Shown here one piece after another: positions 57,252 through 64,000 of a stretch of 64,000 nt of DNA; the stretch's first letter is position 1; each line of letters opens with the position of its first letter. The DNA lies in contig NZ_AP022593.1 in NCBI RefSeq assembly GCF_010731815.2, positions 1,984,001 to 2,048,000 of the forward strand, read 5' to 3'. The position numbers and the translations under genes are program-made. The notes under the pieces are model-generated. The model had not been told where the DNA came from and did no database searches. It saw only the letters and a list, made by a program, of their open reading frames with translations. This DNA comes from Mycolicibacterium arabiense (GTDB lineage: Bacteria; Actinomycetota; Actinomycetes; Mycobacteriales; Mycobacteriaceae).

Positions 57252-57344
57252 ACCCGTACCTCTTGTCTCCGATCGTGGACGGAGGGCGACGGTCTGCACC
57301 CAGGGACGACTTTGATCATGCCACGCCGACGAACGGGCCGAGGG

Positions 57345-58262
57345 TCAGTCCGACGTCGGTAAGGGGTCGGTCACTCCGGTGCGCACCAGCCGACACCGCA
57401 CGCCGAAGTGGTCCGACGGGAACACCCGCGGCAGCGTCGCCGAGATTGGCGCCGTGCCCAACAATTCGATGTCCGCGGCCGCCCACCCATCGCCCTTCAG
57501 CAGCACGCGGTCGAACCGGACATGACGCTCCTTCTGCGTGCTGTCGAGGCGCATCAAGTTGATCGACGTGTCCTCGGTGTACCCCGGATCATCCGGCCGC
57601 AGGCTGGGCCAGACGTCCCGGTACCGGGGGTCGATCCCACCATCCTCGTGATCGCGCATGTTGAAGTCCCCGAGCAGCACGACGTCGCGCTCGCGTGCCG
57701 TCGCCTCGAAGATCGCGGCCAGCTGGCGCTCCCGGAGCCGGGCCGACGCCTTGCCGCTGTCGAGGTGGACGCAGCCGACGGTCACACGGGCCCCATTGAC
57801 CTTCACCCCCGCGGTGAGCAGACCCCTCGCTGCCGCGGTCGGCAGCCGGCTGTAGACGGCGTCTTCGAGCGGCAGTCGCGACAAGATCATCATGCCGTAA
57901 TTGCCCACGCGTCGACCCGTAACGGCAGCGCTCCGGTACTCCGCGCGAATCCACGGTCGCGCGAGCAGAACGTCCAGCGCGGGCGCCGTCACTTCCTGAA
58001 ACACCATGACGTCGGGGGCATCTCGCTCGAGTTCGTCGGCGATGGCGTTGTAGCGCTGGCGGGCGTGGTACTCGTCGAACCAGACGTTGAACGTCGCCAC
58101 CGTGAGCACGTCTCGCATCGTGTCGGTCGTCTCGCCCTCGGCGCCACGCCATCGGCGGGTCGCGACGTCATAGACGCGGATCGGCACGCCGACCCGACGC
58201 CGCGACAGGGCGAACCGGACGGTGCGCAGCCAGCCACCCATCGACGTCACGGCCACGATCAT
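57345..58262 (-). CDS. Endonuclease/exonuclease/phosphatase (EEP)-family protein
   Basis: A 305-residue EEP-fold hydrolase. Motifs are VATFNVWFDEYHARQRY (Asn), DVMVFQEVTAPAL (metal-binding Glu), VGCVHLDSG, VVLLGDFNMRDHEDGG (Asp and Asn) and VFPSDHFGVRCRL (catalytic His). The order and spacing resemble tyrosyl-DNA phosphodiesterase 2-type enzymes. The first ~50 residues are basic and precede the fold. It lies 21 bases downstream of the TauD-type gene on the same strand, at the end of the mycosporine operon. A role in sunscreen synthesis is not obvious; it may be a passenger, or a phosphodiesterase or phosphatase used in the pathway. Confidence 0.82.
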   Translation of the reverse strand: MIVAVTSMGGWLRTVRFALSRRRVGVPIRVYDVATRRWRGAEGETTDTMRDVLTVATFNVWFDEYHARQRYNAIADELERDAPDVMVFQEVTAPALDVLLARPWIRAEYRSAAVTGRRVGNYGMMILSRLPLEDAVYSRLPTAAARGLLTAGVKVNGARVTVGCVHLDSGKASARLRERQLAAIFEATARERDVVLLGDFNMRDHEDGGIDPRYRDVWPSLRPDDPGYTEDTSINLMRLDSTQKERHVRFDRVLLKGDGWAAADIELLGTAPISATLPRVFPSDHFGVRCRLVRTGVTDPLPTSD

Positions 58263-58283
58263 GCCGTCACGCCGACGTCGGCA

Positions 58284-59054
58284 TCAAGCGACGTCCGCCA
58301 CCATCCCGCGGTGCATGACGCGCCGACCCACGACGCCGGAGTGGTCGGCCTTGTGCATCACGCACCGGTTGTCCCACATGACCACGTCCCCCGCCGACCA
58401 CGCGTGCCTCGTCACGTTGTCGTCCCGGGTCGAATGCTCGAACAGGTAATCCACCGTCGCGGCGGCCTCCTGCGGCCCCAACCCACTGATCGATGCACAC
58501 CGCTTCGGCGTGGTCAGGAACAACGCGGTGCGACCGGTGACCGGATGCGGACGTAGCACGGGGTGGCGGGCCGACGTCTCGTCGTCCTCGCCCACCTCCA
58601 CGCCGGTGACCACGTGCTCGATCACCCGGCCCTCGAGGTCGTGCTGCACGTGCTCGGGAAGCGTGTCGAAGGCCCGGTACTGGTTCGTGAACAATGTCTG
58701 CCCACCCAGATCGGGCACCTCCACCGCGCGCAATGCCGTGTAGGCAGGCGGATTTCGCACGTAGGTGGTGTCGACGTGAAAGGTCGATCGTGGCGGCGTC
58801 GTCCGTCCGACGTTGCTGATCACGTTCAGGTCGGCGAAGCCGTCGACGGGTGTCTCGCCTGCGGTGAACATCAACTCGCCGAAGCTGCGCAGGAACTCCA
58901 GGAAGCCGTCGTCGTCGACGTCTTGGCCGGGCATGATCAGCACACCGTGCTCGCCGAGCAGGACCCGCAGCCTGTTGACGGTGGTCGGATCCAGACCCTC
59001 GACGCGGATGCCCTCGACGACGGCCCCGACGGGGTTCAGTGAAGTGACGTGCAC
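58284..59054 (-). CDS. TauD-family Fe(II)/2-oxoglutarate-dependent dioxygenase in the mycosporine operon
   Basis: A 256-residue TauD/TfdA-type dioxygenase from the GTG at 59054, which overlaps the mysD gene by 19 bases. The iron ligands are His and Asp in STFHVDTTYV and the distal His in MWDNRCVMHKAD; the 2-oxoglutarate Arg is in VGRRVMHRGM. Family blocks include LGEHGVLIMPGQ and GGQTLFTNQYRAFDTLP. In cyanobacteria the tailoring oxygenase MysH, of a different subfamily (PhyH-like), converts disubstituted mycosporine-like amino acids to palythine-type products. The overlap with mysD argues strongly that this enzyme acts on the pathway product. The actual reaction is inference. Confidence 0.88.
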   Translation of the reverse strand: MHVTSLNPVGAVVEGIRVEGLDPTTVNRLRVLLGEHGVLIMPGQDVDDDGFLEFLRSFGELMFTAGETPVDGFADLNVISNVGRTTPPRSTFHVDTTYVRNPPAYTALRAVEVPDLGGQTLFTNQYRAFDTLPEHVQHDLEGRVIEHVVTGVEVGEDDETSARHPVLRPHPVTGRTALFLTTPKRCASISGLGPQEAAATVDYLFEHSTRDDNVTRHAWSAGDVVMWDNRCVMHKADHSGVVGRRVMHRGMVADVA

Positions 59055-60103
59055 GCGGCGCTCCGTTCGCGGTCGAGTTGTTCGAGGGTGTCGGCGAAGA
59101 GCTGATCGACCGGGGTTCCGGCCGCGGCTGCCATCACCGCGATCACGCTGGTCGGGGCGAACGAGCAGTATGGTCCGGCTTCGAGGAACCACGGGTTGCC
59201 CTCGCGGTCGATGCGGAAGTCGAAGAGGCTGTAGTGCCGACATCCCAGTGCCCGGTGCGCGCGGCGTGCGGCATCCCACACCCGTTCGTTCACCGGGTCG
59301 TCCGGCGCGACGATCCACGCCCGGCTGCTCTCCTTGGCCACCAGGAACAAGTCGCCGTCCGCCGAACGCGCGAGCTTGTCGTCGCCCCCGCGGATCGGCT
59401 TGGTCGCGGTGTCCACGGCGTACTCCTCCAGCGGCAGGCACACCAGCTCGCCGTTGCGAACGATGATGCCGCAGCGCACTTCTCGCCCGAGTTCGACGTA
59501 GGATTCGACGAGTGCCCGACCGCCGTGGGCCAGTGCCGACCGTACGGCGGGCGCGTAATCGGACTCGGACCGAACGAGCGAGACGCCGACCGAGTTGTCC
59601 GCTCCCACCGGCTTGACCACTACGGGGAATGGGACCTCGCTGGGCGCGTCGTCGTGAACGACTCGGCCATCGGGGACGCGCACCCCGGCAGCGGCGACGA
59701 TGGCGCGCGTCTTGGCCTTGTCCGCCGCGATCGCCATCACCTCGGCGGAGTTTCCCACGTACGGGATCTCCAGCGTCTCGAACAGCGACCGATACGCCGT
59801 CATGCCTGGCAGGCAGAACATCTGCGGGACCATCACGTCGACGTCCATGGATCCGACGTGAGCGATCGCCTCGGCCACGGACATCGGCGGCGCCGAGGCG
59901 ATCGCCCGGTCCGACAGATCGACCGGGAACCGCCAGCTGCGGTCCGGCGCAACGTAGGCCACCCGTGCGTCGTATCGCTGCGGATCGGCCAGCGCGGTCA
60001 GGCAGGCGCCGGCGTAGAGGCGGGACAGTTCGGCGTGGAAGTCGTCGACGGGCGATCCGACGAGGTGTAGCACGGTGCGCGGTCCGGTCACGTCAGTCAC
60101 CAC
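59036..60103 (-). CDS. mysD: MysD: D-Ala-D-Ala ligase-like enzyme adding the second amino acid
   Basis: A 355-residue ATP-grasp ligase of the D-Ala-D-Ala ligase type. Blocks are IPYVGNSAEVMAIAADKAKTRAIVAAAGVRVP, FPVVVKPVGADNSVGVSLV (ATP-binding), LVESYVELGREVRCGII, HYSLFDFRIDREGNPWFLEAGPYCSF (metal ligands). MysD joins serine, threonine or another amino acid to mycosporine-glycine to give shinorine- or porphyra-334-type products. Tandem GTGs at 60103 and 60100 are the possible starts, overlapping the mysC stop; the first is given. Being between mysC and the TauD gene rules out a cell-wall Ddl role. Confidence 0.9.
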   Translation of the reverse strand: MVTDVTGPRTVLHLVGSPVDDFHAELSRLYAGACLTALADPQRYDARVAYVAPDRSWRFPVDLSDRAIASAPPMSVAEAIAHVGSMDVDVMVPQMFCLPGMTAYRSLFETLEIPYVGNSAEVMAIAADKAKTRAIVAAAGVRVPDGRVVHDDAPSEVPFPVVVKPVGADNSVGVSLVRSESDYAPAVRSALAHGGRALVESYVELGREVRCGIIVRNGELVCLPLEEYAVDTATKPIRGGDDKLARSADGDLFLVAKESSRAWIVAPDDPVNERVWDAARRAHRALGCRHYSLFDFRIDREGNPWFLEAGPYCSFAPTSVIAVMAAAAGTPVDQLFADTLEQLDRERSAACTSLH

Positions 60104-61451
60104 CCGGTTCCACGAGCTTGCCGATGTTGAAGTCGATCCGCGTCCATCCCGTGCCGCGCCGGAGGTTCCGCCACAGCAGCGACGGGATCTGCACGTGGTG
60201 GACCGCAAAGAACGGCAGCGGGTCCCAGCGCGCGAAGATCGCGTCCTTGCCCGCCAGGATGGTGGCGATCCGGTCTCGCCGATTGGGCTGTGTGAGCAGC
60301 CGCCACACTTCGTGATACAGCCAATACGTGGGCCGCGCACCCGGATTCGGCGTGATCGTGGAGTGGCCGTCCTCGAGGTAGGCCGCCGCGACGTCCGGGT
60401 GGTCGTAGAACATCGTGATCGCCGAGTGGGTGCGCGGGTTGCACTCGATCGCGTAGACGTGCCCGTCCGCGGCCTCGATGAAGTCGAACGACACCTGTCC
60501 GGTGAGTCCGAGCGCTGCGACGAAACGGCGCACCCAGTCCTCGATCTCGGGCTTGTCGACCGCGGCGTAGTTGATCTGGAACGCCGACGACTCGCAGCAG
60601 CAGTAGACCTGCAGGTGGCCGTCACGGACCGTACCGTGCGTGCAGTACTCCTGACCGGTGACGTACTCCTGCAGGATCCACGGGTCATCGGCGGTGATGT
60701 GCAACCGACGCGCGAACTCCGCGTTCTGCGTGGGCGTCTCACGCGTCAGACGCGTCAGGTCCATCCGTCCGACGGGGTTGTATGCAACCCGCTTGAGGAT
60801 GTAGCTGCGACCTTCGGGGAACTCGAACTCCTCGACCTGACGCGCGTCGGTGATGCGGCGGGAATCGGGAACCCGCAGACCGATCGCCTCTGCCGTGCGG
60901 GAGAACTCGGACTTGTCATCCACTCTGCGCACCATCTCGGAGTCGAGGTGCACCACCTCGCACACCTCGTCGAGCAGACGACGGGCATCGGACTCGTACA
61001 CGCTCGAGGCAGGACTCGAGACCGGCACGAAGACATCGACCCCCTCACGGCGCGCGATGTCCAGCAGCGCCTTGGCGTACCCGGGCGCGGTGGGTTCGGG
61101 CACGACGTGGAACCGGTCGACGGCCCGCGAGAACCGGTGGCCGGTCAGCCGGTACTTCGCGGACTCGACGAGGATCACCCGGTGCCCTGCGGTGTGGAAT
61201 GACCGCGCGAGTTGCAGCGCCTTGGTCATCTTCCCGCCGCTGATCAAAATCGTTCTCGCACCGCCGGTTCCGTCTCCGTGGCGGGGCTTCGGCGCCCTGG
61301 TGGCGAGAGCCAGTGCGACCACCGCCAGGTTGATCGGCGCGGTGATGCACAGCCCGGCGAGAGCGAGCAGCGTGCGGGCGGCCGAACCCAGGCGCACCTC
61401 GGCCCCGGCGACGATCGGCGCCGGGGTCGAGGTCGTCGTCGACGTCGTCAC
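60093..61451 (-). CDS. mysC: MysC: ATP-grasp ligase forming mycosporine-glycine
   Basis: A 452-residue ATP-grasp enzyme that activates 4-deoxygadusol and joins glycine. An N-terminal hydrophobic segment (AARTLLALAGLCITAPINLAVVALALA, ~24-50) may anchor it to the membrane, as in cyanobacterial MysC. The core has ILISGGKMTKALQLARSF, SYILKRVAYNPVGRMDL, ILQEYVTGQEYCTHG and AIECNPRTHSAITMFYDHP. The C-terminus ILAGKDAIFARWDPLPFFAVHHVQIPSLLWRNL is diagnostic of MysC. The ATG at 61451 overlaps the mysB stop by four bases. Confidence 0.95.
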   Translation of the reverse strand: MTTSTTTSTPAPIVAGAEVRLGSAARTLLALAGLCITAPINLAVVALALATRAPKPRHGDGTGGARTILISGGKMTKALQLARSFHTAGHRVILVESAKYRLTGHRFSRAVDRFHVVPEPTAPGYAKALLDIARREGVDVFVPVSSPASSVYESDARRLLDEVCEVVHLDSEMVRRVDDKSEFSRTAEAIGLRVPDSRRITDARQVEEFEFPEGRSYILKRVAYNPVGRMDLTRLTRETPTQNAEFARRLHITADDPWILQEYVTGQEYCTHGTVRDGHLQVYCCCESSAFQINYAAVDKPEIEDWVRRFVAALGLTGQVSFDFIEAADGHVYAIECNPRTHSAITMFYDHPDVAAAYLEDGHSTITPNPGARPTYWLYHEVWRLLTQPNRRDRIATILAGKDAIFARWDPLPFFAVHHVQIPSLLWRNLRRGTGWTRIDFNIGKLVEPGGD

Positions 61452-62293
61452 GTCGGGATGCGCCGGATCAGCGTGAGTCCGTCACGCAGCGGCAGGATCA
61501 CCTGCTCCACCCTGGCGTCGGCGGCGACGGCCTCGTTGAACGAGGCGATCGCCGCACCGTTGGAAGTGACGTTCACCCCGGTGTACGGCTGCCCCTGCAT
61601 CAAGGTGTTGTCCACCGCGATGACGGCGTCCTGGCTGAGCAGGTCGCCGTCGAGCAGCAGGTCGAGGTAGCCCAGGTAGCCCGACTTGTCTGCGTCGATG
61701 AAGACGAAGTCGAACGGCCCGGTCTCCGGCACGCCTGCTGCCAATCGGCGCAGCGTGTCCATGGCGGGGCCCACCTCTACGCTGATGCGGTCACCCACCG
61801 GGGAATCGTCGAAGCAGCCCCTCGCGAACTCCGCGACGCCGGCGTCGACCTCGCACGCCACCAGAGATCCGCCGTCCGGCAGTGCCTCTGCCATTGCGAG
61901 CGCCGAATAGCCGGTGAACATTCCGACCTCGAGCACCCGCGTGGCACCGCAGAGGCGCACCAGGAACTTCAGCGCCTGGCCCTCGACGTGACCCGAGAGC
62001 ATCTCCTGCTCGAGCTGCCCGGAGGACTGGCCTGCCCAGTCCGTTTCGCGGGTCCGCTGCGCGAGTCGCGCCAATGCGGGCGACTCCGCGGTCGTGCAAC
62101 GATCCAGATACGGGTCCAGCCCGCCTGCCAGGTCGCGCACGCGGCGCATCCGGTCCAGCAGGTCCGTCGGCGCCCCGCCCCACGCCTCCAGCTCCGCGCA
62201 CAGGTCCACCAATTCGGCGGCGACGATCGTCGTCGGCGTCACAGCGCGCGGTGGTGCCGGCGCAGTCTCCTGCGCAGCCATGGCGTCAGGCAT
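61448..62293 (-). CDS. mysB: MysB: O-methyltransferase making 4-deoxygadusol
   Basis: A 281-residue SAM-dependent O-methyltransferase of the caffeoyl-CoA type. Motif I is [20 protein letters not shown], the metal-binding Asp is in [21 protein letters not shown], and a second Asp-Asn in [17 protein letters not shown]. It methylates demethyl-4-deoxygadusol. The ATG at 62293 ([12 protein letters not shown]) overlaps the mysA stop; a frame open to 62332 would overlap mysA more and begin with a proline tract. The next gene mysC overlaps by ATGA. Confidence 0.92.
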   Translation of the reverse strand: MPDAMAAQETAPAPPRAVTPTTIVAAELVDLCAELEAWGGAPTDLLDRMRRVRDLAGGLDPYLDRCTTAESPALARLAQRTRETDWAGQSSGQLEQEMLSGHVEGQALKFLVRLCGATRVLEVGMFTGYSALAMAEALPDGGSLVACEVDAGVAEFARGCFDDSPVGDRISVEVGPAMDTLRRLAAGVPETGPFDFVFIDADKSGYLGYLDLLLDGDLLSQDAVIAVDNTLMQGQPYTGVNVTSNGAAIASFNEAVAADARVEQVILPLRDGLTLIRRIPT

Positions 62294-63512
62294 GGGAGGC
62301 GGCGGGGGTGGCCGGTGTGAACATGTCGACACCGTCCCCGCCGCGATCGAACTCGAGGCACAGCTTCTTGTGCAACGTCAACGTGTCGGCGAGTTCGTCG
62401 ACGGTGACGTCGTTGAGGAACCGGCAGTTCCCGATCGGATCGGGCACGGCGGCGCGGAGGATGCCGTCGCGGGTCTTCAGGATCGAGTCGGTGGCCGAGG
62501 CCAGCAGACCGGCGGTGAGGTAGTCACTGTCGAGTGCCAGGCCGAGCGCACTCATCACGTTGAGCACCCGGTCGCGGTCCGTGGCCGAGATGAGGCCACG
62601 CTGCTCGGCGAGCGTGGTCGACAACGCCATGTCGATGTTGATCGCGTGGCCGTGGAAGAACGGCGCCGGCGGCGTGAGTTCCAACGTGGGACTCCAGGTG
62701 TGACCGAATGCGATCACCCGATCCAGGTCGATCTCGTGCAGGTTCGGCGCCTCGAGGTCCAGCATCGTGGCGATGGCCTCATAGGTGAGACGGTCACCGA
62801 CCTGGCGCAGTTCCTCGGTGCCGTCGAGGTGGCCGAACCGGGTCCGCAGCAGATCTGCGCCGTGGCTTTCCAGCAGTCCGAAGATCTCGGCATTGCCGAC
62901 GACGGCGATCTTGATCAACTCGGCCATGCCGTTGCGCACCTGATCCTCCGGCAGCGTGCGCAGAAAGGAGAAGTCGAGGAAGACCTTCTGCGAGGCGTGG
63001 TAGGCACCGAGGCGGTTCTTGTGCTTGCCGTGGTTGACGGCCACCTTGATCGACACACTGGCGTCGATCAGACCGATCAGCGTGGTCGGGATGCGAATGT
63101 AGGGCGTGTTGCGCCGGTAGCTCGCACACGCGAAACCCGCGACGTCGGTGGTCAATCCGCCACCGACGACCAGGACGGGCTCGGTGCGCACCAGACCGTA
63201 GGCATCGAACTCGCTGACGATGCGCTCGAACGTCTCCAGCGACTTCGCGGTCTCGCGGATCTGCACGGGGATGACCGTCAGCGTGAGACCGTGATGATCG
63301 AAGTAGGCGCGGATCTGCTCGCCGTAGATGCCGTAGACGCTTTCGTCGACGACCATCAGGACCCGGCCGTACGGGCGGTAGCAGTCGGCCAGCGCCTCCT
63401 GCTCGGGTGCGAAGATGCCGTCGACGTAGAGGAGGTCGTACTCGATCTTCTCGTAGCCCTCGACGTGAAACGCCCTGTCGCTGCTCGTCACTCGAGCTTG
63501 CATGTTGCTCAT
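62286..63512 (-). CDS. mysA: MysA: demethyl-4-deoxygadusol synthase (sugar phosphate cyclase)
   Basis: A 408-residue sugar phosphate cyclase related to dehydroquinate synthase. Features are [36 protein letters not shown] (NAD-binding), [34 protein letters not shown], and metal/substrate residues in [14 protein letters not shown] and [11 protein letters not shown]. The [11 protein letters not shown] and [10 protein letters not shown] blocks separate it from AroB and fit the DDGS/EEVS group; linkage to mysB-D points to DDGS, which cyclizes sedoheptulose 7-phosphate to demethyl-4-deoxygadusol. ATG at 63512 (MSNMQARV), with GGAGAA upstream. Confidence 0.93.
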   Translation of the reverse strand: MSNMQARVTSSDRAFHVEGYEKIEYDLLYVDGIFAPEQEALADCYRPYGRVLMVVDESVYGIYGEQIRAYFDHHGLTLTVIPVQIRETAKSLETFERIVSEFDAYGLVRTEPVLVVGGGLTTDVAGFACASYRRNTPYIRIPTTLIGLIDASVSIKVAVNHGKHKNRLGAYHASQKVFLDFSFLRTLPEDQVRNGMAELIKIAVVGNAEIFGLLESHGADLLRTRFGHLDGTEELRQVGDRLTYEAIATMLDLEAPNLHEIDLDRVIAFGHTWSPTLELTPPAPFFHGHAINIDMALSTTLAEQRGLISATDRDRVLNVMSALGLALDSDYLTAGLLASATDSILKTRDGILRAAVPDPIGNCRFLNDVTVDELADTLTLHKKLCLEFDRGGDGVDMFTPATPAASHA

Positions 63513-63546
63513 CGGGTTCTCCTAGTCTCGGTTGGTCGGTCCGCGA

Positions 63547-64000
63547 TCAGGCGCGGGTCAGCTCGACGATGCGGTCGGCGTCGAGCGCGTCGACGGTCTC
63601 GGCGGCCGCGCTGAAGTCACCGCCGGAGGTGTTCTGGTTGGGGAAGGCGACACAGGTGACGCCGGCGTTCGCGGCGGCCTGCACGCCACCCACGTTGTCC
63701 TCGATCGCGACGGCGCTCGAAGCGTCCTCGCCGAGCTCTTCGAGGGCGAAGAGGTATGACGCAGGGTCGGGCTTGGTCTGATCGACCGACGAGCTGTCGA
63801 CCACCAGGTCGAAGGCGTCCGCGTTGAGCTTGCGCTGCAGGGCGGCGAGCAGCGCGGACACGTTCTCGGTCGACGTGGTGGTGACCAGTCCGAGCTTGTA
63901 GCCCTCGTGCTTGGCCCGTTCCATGGTGCGGACGACACCGGGACGCGGTTCCACGTCCTCGTCGTTGAGCAGCTTGCGGAAGATCTCGGACTTGGTGGCG
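63547..64000 (-). CDS. HAD-superfamily hydrolase, CbbY/phosphoglucomutase-like (partial, 5' end outside window)
   Basis: The frame is open to the right edge, so at least 150 C-terminal residues are visible. HAD motif II is YKLGLVTTTSTENVSALL, motif III Lys is in VDQTKPDPASYLFALEELG, and motif IV is AVAIEDNVGGVQAAANAGV. Motif I (the nucleophile Asp) must lie beyond the window. It lies 34 bases upstream of mysA on the same strand and is probably first or early in the mycosporine operon. CbbY-type members dephosphorylate sugar phosphates such as xylulose bisphosphate; a link to sedoheptulose phosphate supply is possible but unproven. Confidence 0.8.
   Translation of the reverse strand, partial: ATKSEIFRKLLNDEDVEPRPGVVRTMERAKHEGYKLGLVTTTSTENVSALLAALQRKLNADAFDLVVDSSSVDQTKPDPASYLFALEELGEDASSAVAIEDNVGGVQAAANAGVTCVAFPNQNTSGGDFSAAAETVDALDADRIVELTRA

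Noticed and set aside
59036..60103. Cell-wall D-alanine-D-alanine ligase (Ddl)
   Set aside because: It overlaps mysC and the TauD gene in a mycosporine operon; the housekeeping ddl is normally elsewhere in mycobacteria.
62286..63512. Dehydroquinate synthase (AroB)
   Set aside because: The [11 protein letters not shown] and [10 protein letters not shown] blocks and the mysB-D linkage fit the DDGS/EEVS cyclases instead.

Overview
This window is chromosomal DNA from a high-GC actinobacterium, very probably a rapidly growing Mycolicibacterium/Mycobacterium. The basis is gene content and order. From 1 to about 48.8 kb the genes follow, in order and orientation, the M. tuberculosis block Rv3201c-Rv3247c as I know it: adnB, adnA, lipV, an alkyltransferase-like gene, moeZ, a TetR gene, rhlE, a ParA-like gene, entC, whiB1, pdtaS, rshA-sigH, aroA, rsgA, desA3, secA1, lpqB-mtrB-mtrA and tmk. 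No database search was possible, so names rest on motifs, length and synteny.

Region 1 (1-20 kb) is core. It holds the AdnAB end-resection motor-nuclease (adnB runs off the left edge), a hydrolase/ATL pair, the sulfur carrier activator MoeZ, a DUF3152 protein with a metzincin-like zinc motif, a TetR regulator, a ferritin-like protein, a DEAD-box helicase and a gpm2-entC-GNAT operon. Region 2 (20-33 kb) is regulatory and mixed. It holds a lipid kinase, whiB1 with a CRP-like site, the PdtaS kinase, a biotinyl protein, the 24-residue ribosomal protein bL37, the SigH/RshA stress module, several methyltransferases, aroA-rsgA and an aldo-keto reductase. Region 3 (33-48.8 kb) holds the DesA3 acyl desaturase and its reductase under a shared repeated operator, a WS/DGAT acyltransferase with a degenerate active site, SecA1, HPF and MtrAB-LpqB, ending at tmk.

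Region 4 (48.9-55.1 kb) is accessory and sits beside tmk, where sahH would be expected. It is a type VII secretion toxin locus: two WXG100-type genes, a CpnT-like 900-residue protein with a C-terminal domain that does not look like TNT, then two overlapping candidate immunity genes, a third small gene and two decayed genes. Base composition falls toward its 3' end.

Region 5 (55.2-64 kb) lies entirely on the minus strand. It contains a response-regulator/PP2C phosphatase with an ANTAR-GAF gene. It then holds, reading from the right edge, a tightly overlapping operon: HAD hydrolase (partial), mysA, mysB, mysC, mysD, a TauD-family dioxygenase and an endonuclease/exonuclease/phosphatase-family protein. 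mysA-D encode the known route from sedoheptulose 7-phosphate through 4-deoxygadusol and mycosporine-glycine to a disubstituted mycosporine-like amino acid (UV sunscreen). The TauD-type oxygenase in place of the cyanobacterial MysH type, and the flanking HAD and EEP genes, are the most novel-looking features here. I saw no rRNA, tRNA, insertion sequence, prophage or CRISPR array, and no gene-free stretch over 300 bases apart from the one occupied by a decayed gene near 54.7-55.1 kb.
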